DNA of 64,000 nucleotides, taken from assembly GCA_017405375.1 (NCBI GenBank), contig JAFRAO010000039.1, positions 55,979 to 119,978 on the forward strand. Direction: 5' to 3'. How positions within the stretch are numbered: the stretch's first letter is position 1; every line of letters starts with the position of its first letter. The translations under genes and the position numbers were made by a program. Source of the stretch: a bacterium. GTDB taxonomy: Bacteria > Cyanobacteriota > Vampirovibrionia > Gastranaerophilales > Gastranaerophilaceae. Shown in pieces: positions 57,028-64,000 of this stretch. Under the pieces are notes generated by a model. It ran no database searches. It saw only the letters and a list, made by a program, of their open reading frames with translations, and was not told the DNA's origin.

Positions 57028-58299
57028 TTAAATATTATTCAAACAACAATTTTTAAACTTTTTACCACTTCCGCACGGACATGGGTCGTTTCGTTTTACA
57101 TTTGAATAATCTATATCTGCTTTACTTTGATGTTCAGCTACAAAACCTACCGTATTATTAAATATATCTGAGTTATACAATGTTGTAGTTTTTGAATAGA
57201 TTTCATGCTCCATATACTTGCTTTTATATTTTGACAATATTTCAGACAGCGTTAAATCTGTGTGCATAACTTTATTAATTAAATCTACAAAATTCGGATA
57301 TTTTGTGTTGATATATTCGATTATATTCGCAGGAATTGTCTCTGACGTAACAAAATGTCTTATACATTCTTCTGCATTTTCTGTATTTGTTAAAGAATTT
57401 TCTTCTAAAATTTTTAAAAGTGTTTTATAAAACGGAATTATGTATAATCCGTATTCTTTATCATAAATTATCCCAACATCATAGTGCTTTTTGTGTGTAG
57501 AAAAACCTGACAAAGAATTTTCAATAAAATTACTGTAATTGTTTTGCAAATCCTCTATTTCAAAATATTTTAAATCTTCAGGCACTGTTAATTTGTCTGA
57601 AATGTCAATGTTATTCTTTTTAGGTGAAAAATTATTATATTGTTCAATAATATCATCAACATAAATGTTAGTTGTAATCAATTCATTCGTACCAAAAGCG
57701 CTAATAAACTTATCATACATCTTTTGAATATTATTCTTTATTGATTTATGCTTTTTAGGGTTATCTTCGTATACCAAATATGGTTCTTGTAAAATTTTAA
57801 GCATCGCATAACGCATTACTTCTTCTTTCTTATTTGATGCCAAATGACCTGTAATTTCGAGTATATAATGCTCTTTTTTTAATTCAAATACTCTGGCAAC
57901 AATATATTGACCAACACCATATCCCCTGTAATCTGTCATTTTTGACGTAATGTTTAATGTGTATGATTTTTCATTCACAATATTGTACGCTTCAAAACCT
58001 GATTTTAAAATTCTTTTTATCTCAAAGATTGATGAAAAATTATTTATCATAGCCAAAGTAATATCTGTTGAGTTTGTTTTGTTATATAGCTTCAACGGTG
58101 TAATTTCTTCAATAGGTAAACTGCGCTCAAAAATATATGAAAGATAATATGCTCTTTGCTTAGATTCAGGTAAATTATATACACCGGCAGTTTTTAAATA
58201 TTGTACAAAATCATGTTTTACTCTTTCATCTGTTTTTATAAAATTAATTATTTTATCTATAGTTTCAGTAATATCACTTACTTTTGTCATTGTTTCCAT
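57028..58299 (-). CDS. Protein with C-terminal SEC-C zinc motif
   Basis: 423 residues. The last 20 contain NDPCPCGSGKKFKNCC, the SEC-C motif that binds zinc and, in SecA, contacts SecB and ribosomes. The remainder is helical with no recognised domain. GAGG precedes the ATG. It is divergent from ffh, a component of the other targeting pathway, so a link to protein export or the ribosome is possible but unproven. Confidence 0.75.
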   Translation of the reverse strand: METMTKVSDITETIDKIINFIKTDERVKHDFVQYLKTAGVYNLPESKQRAYYLSYIFERSLPIEEITPLKLYNKTNSTDITLAMINNFSSIFEIKRILKSGFEAYNIVNEKSYTLNITSKMTDYRGYGVGQYIVARVFELKKEHYILEITGHLASNKKEEVMRYAMLKILQEPYLVYEDNPKKHKSIKNNIQKMYDKFISAFGTNELITTNIYVDDIIEQYNNFSPKKNNIDISDKLTVPEDLKYFEIEDLQNNYSNFIENSLSGFSTHKKHYDVGIIYDKEYGLYIIPFYKTLLKILEENSLTNTENAEECIRHFVTSETIPANIIEYINTKYPNFVDLINKVMHTDLTLSEILSKYKSKYMEHEIYSKTTTLYNSDIFNNTVGFVAEHQSKADIDYSNVKRNDPCPCGSGKKFKNCCLNNI

Positions 58300-58425
58300 T
58301 TTTTACCTCATTAACCTATCTATATTTTATATTAAACTTTAATTACAAAAAAAATACAATACCGACAGTTGAGGAATTTTTCATGGTATATTAGTAAGTA
58401 TGATATAGACAGTTAAGGGGAAGAA

Positions 58426-59789
58426 ATGTTTGATAATTTAAGCGAAAAATTACAAAGTGTAATAAGACAAACAACCGGAAAAGAACTTACACAAGATAAC
58501 ATGCAAGAATCCTTGCGTGAAATCAGAAGAGCATTATTAGAAGCAGATGTAAATCTGCGAGTTGTGAAAGCATTTATATCGAACATTAAAGACAGAGCTG
58601 AAGGTGAACAAGTTTTTCAAGGTGTTGACCCTGCTCAACAGTTAGTTAAAATCGTATATGATGAACTTGTATCACTTTAGGTAAAGAAGTTTCTCCGATT
58701 AATTTAACGGGGCACCCAAGTATAATAATGATGTTAGGGCTCCAAGGTTCAGGTAAAACAACGTCAAGTGCAAAATTGGCAGTTAAATTAAAAAAAGAAG
58801 GTAAAAATCCACTCTTAGTCGGTTGCGACGTTTATAGACCTGCAGCAATAAAACAGTTGCAAACATTAGGTTCGCAAATTAATGTTCAGGTATATGCAGA
58901 AGAAAATTGTACAGATGTTCAATCAATAATACAACATGCATTAGATTTTGCAAAACAAAACGGAAACAATGTTTTAATATTGGATACGGCAGGACGACTT
59001 CAAATAGATACAGATATGATGGCTGAACTTCTGCTTATTGACAAAATATTTAATCCTCAGGAAAAATTACTTGTAATTGATGCGATGACCGGACAAGAAT
59101 CTGTTAATGTTGCTGAAAATTTTGATGCACAACTTAATTTAACAGGTCTGGTTCTAACTAAATTAGACGGCGATTCAAGAGGCGGTTCTGCACTAAGTGT
59201 AGTTTATTGCACTAAAAAGCCTATTAAATTAACAGGTACCGGAGAAAAATTATCTGCTCTGGAAGATTTTTACCCTGACAGAATGGCAACTCGTATATTG
59301 GGTATGGGCGATATTGTTTCATTTGTAGAAAGAGCTAAAGAAGTCTTTGACGAAAATGAAGCAAAAAAAATGCAAGAAAAACTCAAAAAAGCTGAATTTA
59401 CGTTTGATGATTTCTTAAATATGCAGCGTCAGATGAAAATGTTTGGTTCGATTGATCAAATTTTAGGTATGCTTCCGGGAATGAATATTAAAAAGGAAGA
59501 TAGAGAATTAATCTCACATGAAGGTGAAAAGCAATTAAAAAGAATTGAGGTATTTATTCAGAGCATGACACCGGAAGAACGTGCAAATCCAAAATTAATG
59601 AATTCAAGTCGCAAGAAAAGAATAGCAAGCGGTTCTGGTATTCCTTTGCACGACATAAATATATACATAAAACAGTTTGACCAAATGCGCACGATGATGA
59701 AAGGCATGAATCAAATGAAAGGTATGTTTGGCAAAATGGGCGGAATGGGATTACAAAAAATGATGCAGCAAATGAGCAAATTTAAGTAA
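58426..59789 (+). CDS. ffh: Signal recognition particle protein Ffh, interrupted by one-base frameshift
   Basis: GTPase that targets nascent membrane proteins to the Sec channel. The first frame gives the N domain (84 residues, ends DELVSL at 58680). The G domain continues in the -1 frame: GKEVSPINLTGHPSIIM, then G1 GLQGSGKTTSSAKL, DTAGRLQ, TKLDGD, followed by the methionine-rich M domain with a terminal run of methionines. If one T were present at the CTTTAGG, a normal 454-residue protein would result. An indel in a T-run, real or a sequencing artefact, is the simplest explanation, because ffh is normally essential. GGGG precedes the ATG. Confidence 0.9.
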
Positions 59790-59790
59790 T

Positions 59791-60492
59791 CTATTTCAAT
59801 GATTCTAATTGAGGTTTTCTTCCGCAAGATTTATCTTCATCACAGAATCCTAAACGTTCACATTTTGGAACTAAATATTCTTTTAACCATGGCTCGCTTT
59901 CTGTTAAAGCGTTACACATTTGTGAAATTAACATTCTAATTTCTTGTTGTGCTCGTGTACATAATCTTAAGTTTGCAACGTGTATAAGCTCTCGTAAATT
60001 CGTACTTATAACCATTGATGTCGCGCATGCATTCGGTAATACCGCACGAGCATCTTCTGCCGGAATGCCGGCTTGCGTAAGCTCTAAATACATATTTGAT
60101 ATTTGCGACATGTACTTTTCAAATTTTCCTTTTAATTCTTCATTTTTTTCGATTGTATATGGAATTAAATAGTCAAACTGACCTTTTTCTTCTACATAGC
60201 GTTGTGATTTTTGAGAAAAAGACATGTGTCTGTGTCTTACTAACTGGTGAGTACATGCCCTGGATATATTAGAAATTGCAAACGAAACCTGAATATGCTC
60301 AATAGTTGAATAATGACCTGAACCTATAACCCTTTTTATCAAAGATAACATTTTTTCTTCCGTAACATCTTTATCATAAATGTTAAGAGGCGTATCTGCA
60401 CTGTAACAAGTTCTGCATGCAGTGTAAATTGTTTTTAACATATTATCAGGTTTTGATATAAGTTTTACTTCAGGTTTATTATTATTTCTCAT
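59791..60492 (-). CDS. thyX: Flavin-dependent thymidylate synthase
   Basis: Makes dTMP from dUMP with methylene-THF, FAD and NADPH. The ThyX motif RHRHMSFSQKSQRY is present, as are HYSTIEHIQVSF and the C-terminal region with LRELIHVANLRLC. 233 residues. GGGAG precedes the ATG. It lies after rpmE, behind a terminator, so it is probably expressed from its own promoter or by read-through. No thyA is seen in the window. Confidence 0.95.
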   Translation of the reverse strand: MRNNNKPEVKLISKPDNMLKTIYTACRTCYSADTPLNIYDKDVTEEKMLSLIKRVIGSGHYSTIEHIQVSFAISNISRACTHQLVRHRHMSFSQKSQRYVEEKGQFDYLIPYTIEKNEELKGKFEKYMSQISNMYLELTQAGIPAEDARAVLPNACATSMVISTNLRELIHVANLRLCTRAQQEIRMLISQMCNALTESEPWLKEYLVPKCERLGFCDEDKSCGRKPQLESLK

Positions 60493-60508
60493 ATATTTAC
60501 TCCCAACT

Positions 60509-60534
60509 AAAAAAAATACCTCTTAGAAGAGGTA
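60509..60534 (-). terminator. Rho-independent terminator of rpmE
   Basis: On the minus strand TACCTCTT-CT-AAGAGGTA (8-bp stem) is followed by eight T. It lies between rpmE and thyX. Confidence 0.8.
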
Positions 60535-60540
60535 TAAAAA

Positions 60541-60744
60541 TTATTTTTTGTTTCCGTAACGTTTATTAAATCTTTCAACTCTACCTTCTGAGTCTAAGAT
60601 TTTTTGCTGTCCTGTATAAAACGGATGACATGCCGAACAAATTTCAACTGTTATGTTTTCATCTATTGAGCCTGTTTCTATTTCATTTCCGCAAACACAT
60701 TTAATTGTGCATTTTTTATAGTCAGGATGTATTCCTTGTTTCAT
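60541..60744 (-). CDS. rpmE: 50S ribosomal protein L31, zinc-binding type
   Basis: 67 residues. [21 protein letters not shown] at the start and [10 protein letters not shown] give the zinc-binding (C+) form of L31, with cysteines at 16, 18, 36 and 39 or their neighbours. GAGG precedes the ATG. Confidence 0.96.
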   Translation of the reverse strand: MKQGIHPDYKKCTIKCVCGNEIETGSIDENITVEICSACHPFYTGQQKILDSEGRVERFNKRYGNKK

Positions 60745-60935
60745 AATTTACCTCACTTTTGTTGTCCTTATTTATAATATATAACACAAAAATTTATAAA
60801 GCAAGTATTTTTATTAATTATTTTAAAAAAAATATACTGCGAATATATGATGGTCTAAACCAATTATATTCTCCTTTTGATTGATGTTTTGCTTGTAATA
60901 TTCTGTCAAAATTGAATATAGAGAGAAAGGATTAT

Positions 60936-61103
60936 ATGAATATACACGAAATTTGTTTGATTAATTATCTGCAAAAACCCGACGAATTATCCCATACAAC
61001 TGATGTTTTAATTTTAAACAATGCCCTTTTAGCAAAATACAATGCAAAGAGCAAATTATTTCTTGCAAAAAATTGTAATATCAATTATACTAACAATAAA
61101 TAG
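60936..61103 (+). CDS. Small uncharacterised protein (55 residues)
   Basis: Begins MNIHEICLINYLQKPDELSH; the ATG at 60936 has AAAGGA five bases upstream, whereas the ATG at 60912 has none. It is 30 bases before the CHASE2-GGDEF gene and may be co-transcribed with it. No family recognised. Confidence 0.5.
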   Translation: MNIHEICLINYLQKPDELSHTTDVLILNNALLAKYNAKSKLFLAKNCNINYTNNK

Positions 61104-61133
61104 ATTATAATATTTAAATTTTGTGAGGATAAT

Positions 61134-62984
61134 ATGATTAAATTTTTTAAAGAGCAACCTTGGATTTGTTTTCTTTGGATTTTAGGTTTGATTTGCTTGT
61201 TTATTTTAACAATTTTGTTTGTAAAAACCGTCAACTTTTATGATTTTATTCAAAAAACGGAAAATAAAACATTTGATTCTAGGCAGGTTATTTCTGTTAA
61301 AAGCGGTGTAAAAAAGTATAACAAAGACATAGTTATTGTAGCTATTGATGATGCAAGTTATGAGTATTTAACAGATAAGTATGGTGAATGGCCATTACCC
61401 AGAAATATTTATGCTGATTTGATAAATTTTTTGGAAGCTCAAAACCCTTCTTCAATATCATTTGATTTAATGTTTGTATCTTCACTAAAAAGTAAAGTTA
61501 ATGCAGATGCAAAACTAGTAGAGGCAATGAATTCATACGATAACATCCTAACCGGCATGAATTTTGATAATATGTCTTATGATGTCAGACAGCCAATAAA
61601 TTTACCGGCAAGACTAAAATTAACAGTAGATAATAAATCTGATGTTGATTTTCAAAATATAACTTTTACGAATTGCAGACCAATATTGTCTCAAATATTG
61701 AATAGTAATACAAAAATAGGTATATTAAATATTACTCGTTCCTTAGACGGAATAATAAGAGAATTTCCGGCTGTAGTTAAATATCAAAATGATTACTATC
61801 CGAATTTAGCATTTTTAACTTCATTAACATACTTGTCTAAACTTGATAAAAAATCTTACAACAGCATAAATATCGATAGAAATTCAAATATTTTGGTTGG
61901 TAGTAAAAAAATACCATTGAACTATGATGGCGGAGTTATTCTTAATTGGTACGGAACTTCCGGTGAAACATACGAGCACATTCCTTTGTATAAACTCGTA
62001 AGAATGATGAATGGTGAAGAAGTTAAAGAAAATTATGATTTTAATAATAAAATAATTATAGTCGGTACAACAGCAACAAGTCTTGCCGATATGAAAAGTA
62101 TTCCAATAACAGGAGCCGGTGAAACTTATCCCGGTGTTGAAATATATGCAACATTTATAAATAACTTTTTAGATAACAATTTTATAAAAAAAGTTTCTCC
62201 ATTGGCAAACATATTGTTAACAATTGTATTAGCTTCAATTATTGGTATAGTTATTTTTAAAACTAATTCAACACCGATAGCTATATCCGCTACTGTAATT
62301 CTTGCAGTAGGATATACAATTTTTACATATTTTGCGATGATTCATGGAAATTTGTGGTTTGATATTGTAATTCCTTTAGCTACAATCATTTTTGTGTTTG
62401 TTGCAGCATATATCGTTAAATATATAATAAAATCAAGAGATTTTGAGCATCAATATAAACTTGCAACAACAGATGGATTAACTGAATTATATAATCACAG
62501 ATATTTCCAAGAACAAATGAAAATGCAAATTGCTCAATGCAACAGATATAAAACACAATTTTCGATGATAATAGTTGATATTGACCATTTTAAAGGATTT
62601 AATGATACATACGGACACCAAGCAGGCGATGCAGTACTAAGACAAGTTGCACAAACACTTAAGACAAATTCAAGAGCAACGGATGTTGTTTGCAGATATG
62701 GGGGTGAGGAAATGAGCATAGTTCTTTCAAATACGGATAAAGAGGAAGCAATTGCCAAAGCTCACAGAATTTGCAAAGCAGTAGCCGACAGAACGTTTAA
62801 AATCAGTTCAACTCAAACAGTTAATGTAACTATAAGCGTTGGTGTATCTACATATCCGGAAGACGGTGATACTCCTCAACAAATAATCGAAATTGCTGAC
62901 CAAGGTTTATATTATGCAAAAGAACACGGCAGAAACCAAGTGGGACTAGCTATTTATAATACCAACCCACCTGAACAAAAATAA
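61134..62984 (+). CDS. CHASE2-domain diguanylate cyclase
   Basis: 616 residues. A first transmembrane helix (about 12-33), an extracytoplasmic CHASE2 domain (about 45-345, with IVIVAIDDASYEYL and SSISFDLMFVS), three transmembrane helices (about 355-440) and a GGDEF domain (about 450-610). Active-site GGEEM replaces GGEEF but the key residues are kept, and RATD five residues earlier is a canonical inhibitory site. It should synthesise c-di-GMP in response to an external signal. No EAL phosphodiesterase is in the window. Confidence 0.93.
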   Translation: MIKFFKEQPWICFLWILGLICLFILTILFVKTVNFYDFIQKTENKTFDSRQVISVKSGVKKYNKDIVIVAIDDASYEYLTDKYGEWPLPRNIYADLINFLEAQNPSSISFDLMFVSSLKSKVNADAKLVEAMNSYDNILTGMNFDNMSYDVRQPINLPARLKLTVDNKSDVDFQNITFTNCRPILSQILNSNTKIGILNITRSLDGIIREFPAVVKYQNDYYPNLAFLTSLTYLSKLDKKSYNSINIDRNSNILVGSKKIPLNYDGGVILNWYGTSGETYEHIPLYKLVRMMNGEEVKENYDFNNKIIIVGTTATSLADMKSIPITGAGETYPGVEIYATFINNFLDNNFIKKVSPLANILLTIVLASIIGIVIFKTNSTPIAISATVILAVGYTIFTYFAMIHGNLWFDIVIPLATIIFVFVAAYIVKYIIKSRDFEHQYKLATTDGLTELYNHRYFQEQMKMQIAQCNRYKTQFSMIIVDIDHFKGFNDTYGHQAGDAVLRQVAQTLKTNSRATDVVCRYGGEEMSIVLSNTDKEEAIAKAHRICKAVADRTFKISSTQTVNVTISVGVSTYPEDGDTPQQIIEIADQGLYYAKEHGRNQVGLAIYNTNPPEQK

Positions 62985-63002
62985 ATTTAATATAATCATT
63001 GA

Positions 63003-63665
63003 TTAATCAATCGGAGCAGGCAATACACCATCATAATTTCCCAATTGTTTCATATGGTGTTCCCATTTACGTTGTTCTAACTTATCTAAATACAAATTTT
63101 CAGTGGATTCCTTATCAGCATTTAAGGCTTTATCTATCGCATTTGAGCTTGGAACAGATTCAATTAAACTTTTACACGCATCTTTATTGATAAAATTAGC
63201 ATCATATTCTGGATCAAAAAGTCTATATTCCGACATTCTATCGCGACAAGCCGCTATTGCATCACTATTTCCTTTTATGTTTTTTAATTGTTCTGAAGAG
63301 AAGAATAATTTATCAAGTACTCCTTTATGTATAGAGTTTTTATAATCATTTATTTCTTTTTGACAACTTTCGACATTACTAACCTGACATATTGCAATAG
63401 GGTCAGAAGCATCTAATATTTGTTTATCGCTTACACTATTTTGAATTCTGCGATTTGCAAAAGAAATTGCCATAACAGGTAAACCTATACCCAAAAATAG
63501 ATTTCTAAATTTTGGTAAAACCTTTGAAATGCTTTGTCCAAAACTAATATTTGAACTTTGAGTGGCTAAATTAACTTTTTTGATATTGTTTGCAGTTTCT
63601 TTTCTAACTTGAACTTGACCATAAACGGATGTTTTTGGTGGTAATGTACAACTAACTTTAATCAT
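63003..63665 (-). CDS. Uncharacterised protein with N-terminal IxF motif
   Basis: 220 residues, no family recognised. NISFGQ lies at 39-44, then a hydrophobic stretch (about 54-68, FLGIGLPVMAISFAN) that may insert in a membrane. The rest is helical with five cysteines and ends GVLPAPID. GGGG precedes the ATG. Divergent from the gene at 63909 across a region with an exact copy of the direct-repeat element. Confidence 0.7.
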   Translation of the reverse strand: MIKVSCTLPPKTSVYGQVQVRKETANNIKKVNLATQSSNISFGQSISKVLPKFRNLFLGIGLPVMAISFANRRIQNSVSDKQILDASDPIAICQVSNVESCQKEINDYKNSIHKGVLDKLFFSSEQLKNIKGNSDAIAACRDRMSEYRLFDPEYDANFINKDACKSLIESVPSSNAIDKALNADKESTENLYLDKLEQRKWEHHMKQLGNYDGVLPAPID

Positions 63666-63815
63666 TTTTCGCTTCCCCTAATCTTTTATATAACTGATAC
63701 ATGACACTATCTATTCTGTTATTATAAACAAAACAAAAAATATATACTAAAAATAATAATAAATATTTACATAAGTTTATAAAACTTGTTTCTTAAATAT
63801 TGTCAGAGTAGATTG

Positions 63816-63829
63816 TTAAGAAATATTAA
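63816..63829 (+). promoter_or_regulatory. Direct-repeat operator candidate (exact copy)
   Basis: TTAAGAAATATTAA, identical over 14 bases to the element at 19777 upstream of the OmpR-type regulator. It lies 79 bases before the start at 63909 and 150 bases before the divergent gene ending at 63665. Confidence 0.45.
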
Positions 63830-63908
63830 GTTATTTATTTTAAAAAAAGCAATTTTTTTCACAAAAAATACTTTATATAAGTACGAGAGCAAGAGAGGAT
63901 TCAAACAA

Positions 63909-64000
63909 ATGTCAATGTTATTTTCACAAGTTGCAGCAAACGCTTACAAAACAACTTCTCAAGCTATTAACTCACAAGATAGAAAAGATGTAAGAGCAAC
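63909..64000 (+). CDS. Start of an uncharacterised gene, cut by the window edge
   Basis: Begins MSMLFSQVAANAYKTTSQAI and is open to the end. AGAGGA twelve bases upstream supports the ATG. Too short to identify. Confidence 0.6.
   Translation, partial: MSMLFSQVAANAYKTTSQAINSQDRKDVRA

Noticed and set aside
58672..58682. prfB-like programmed frameshift in ffh (CTT TAG resembles CTT TGA)
   Set aside because: prfB uses a +1 shift; here +1 gives AGG TAA, an immediate stop. A -1 shift is needed and the site has no X-XXY-YYZ heptamer.

Overview
The window is AT-rich, roughly 70 percent A+T by eye. It is densely packed on both strands, with short gaps, many start/stop overlaps and convergent genes that share stop codons. 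The gene set is that of a heterotrophic bacterium with peptidoglycan, lipoproteins, type IV pili (PilT, prepilins) and two-component signalling. A DUF3326 protein, which I know mainly from Cyanobacteria, and many lineage-specific proteins with a short N-terminal motif suggest a non-photosynthetic cyanobacterial relative such as Gastranaerophilales (Melainabacteria/Vampirovibrionia). That assignment is an inference; no rRNA is present to confirm it.

Layout. 1-5.1 kb: end of a division and cell-wall cluster (murC-murB-ddl-ftsQ), then a NAD synthetase with a shortened glutaminase half. 5.1-24.9 kb: housekeeping genes, namely a dicarboxylate/amino-acid symporter, yraN, tgt, ndk, wecB, trmFO, pgeF, a GH38 mannosidase, folK, a BaiN-type flavoprotein, a DnaJ-like protein, uvrC, speD, an OmpR-type regulator, lepA, pilT and a GT-C glycosyltransferase. 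25-38.9 kb: an accessory region with seven mostly uncharacterised proteins, among them a CheR-like methyltransferase, a GGDEF protein with a large insertion, an ADP-ribosyltransferase-like protein and a 39-residue solenoid repeat protein. It also holds a CpaE/TadZ-like ATPase, a second GT-C enzyme, a broken prepilin, a secreted nuclease-like protein and two tRNA-Arg genes, each preceded by partial tRNA copies about 101 bp upstream. 39.1-54.4 kb: a histidine kinase, lgt, and an eight-gene operon (lone ClpX-type zinc finger, HEAT-like protein, ruvX, DUF1292, triple Clp_N protein, tilS, hpt, histidine kinase), followed by dusB, a large TPR protein and DUF3326. 54.4-64 kb: a long prepilin, TspO, a cupin, a SEC-C protein, ffh (interrupted by a one-base frameshift), thyX, rpmE, a CHASE2-GGDEF cyclase and two more lineage-specific genes.

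Three cross-cutting signals stand out. (1) At least six, probably seven, otherwise unrelated accessory proteins carry a short motif near the N-terminus, roughly [NDGY]-I-[STA]-F-x, and none has a classical signal peptide. (2) A 14-bp direct-repeat element, TTAAGAAATATTAA, lies upstream of the OmpR-type regulator and of several accessory genes, which suggests an autoregulated regulon. (3) Seven genes have a -10 hexamer exactly six bases before the start codon and no ribosome-binding site, as expected for leaderless mRNAs. The operon of Clp accessory domains without any Clp ATPase is a further candidate for an undescribed system.
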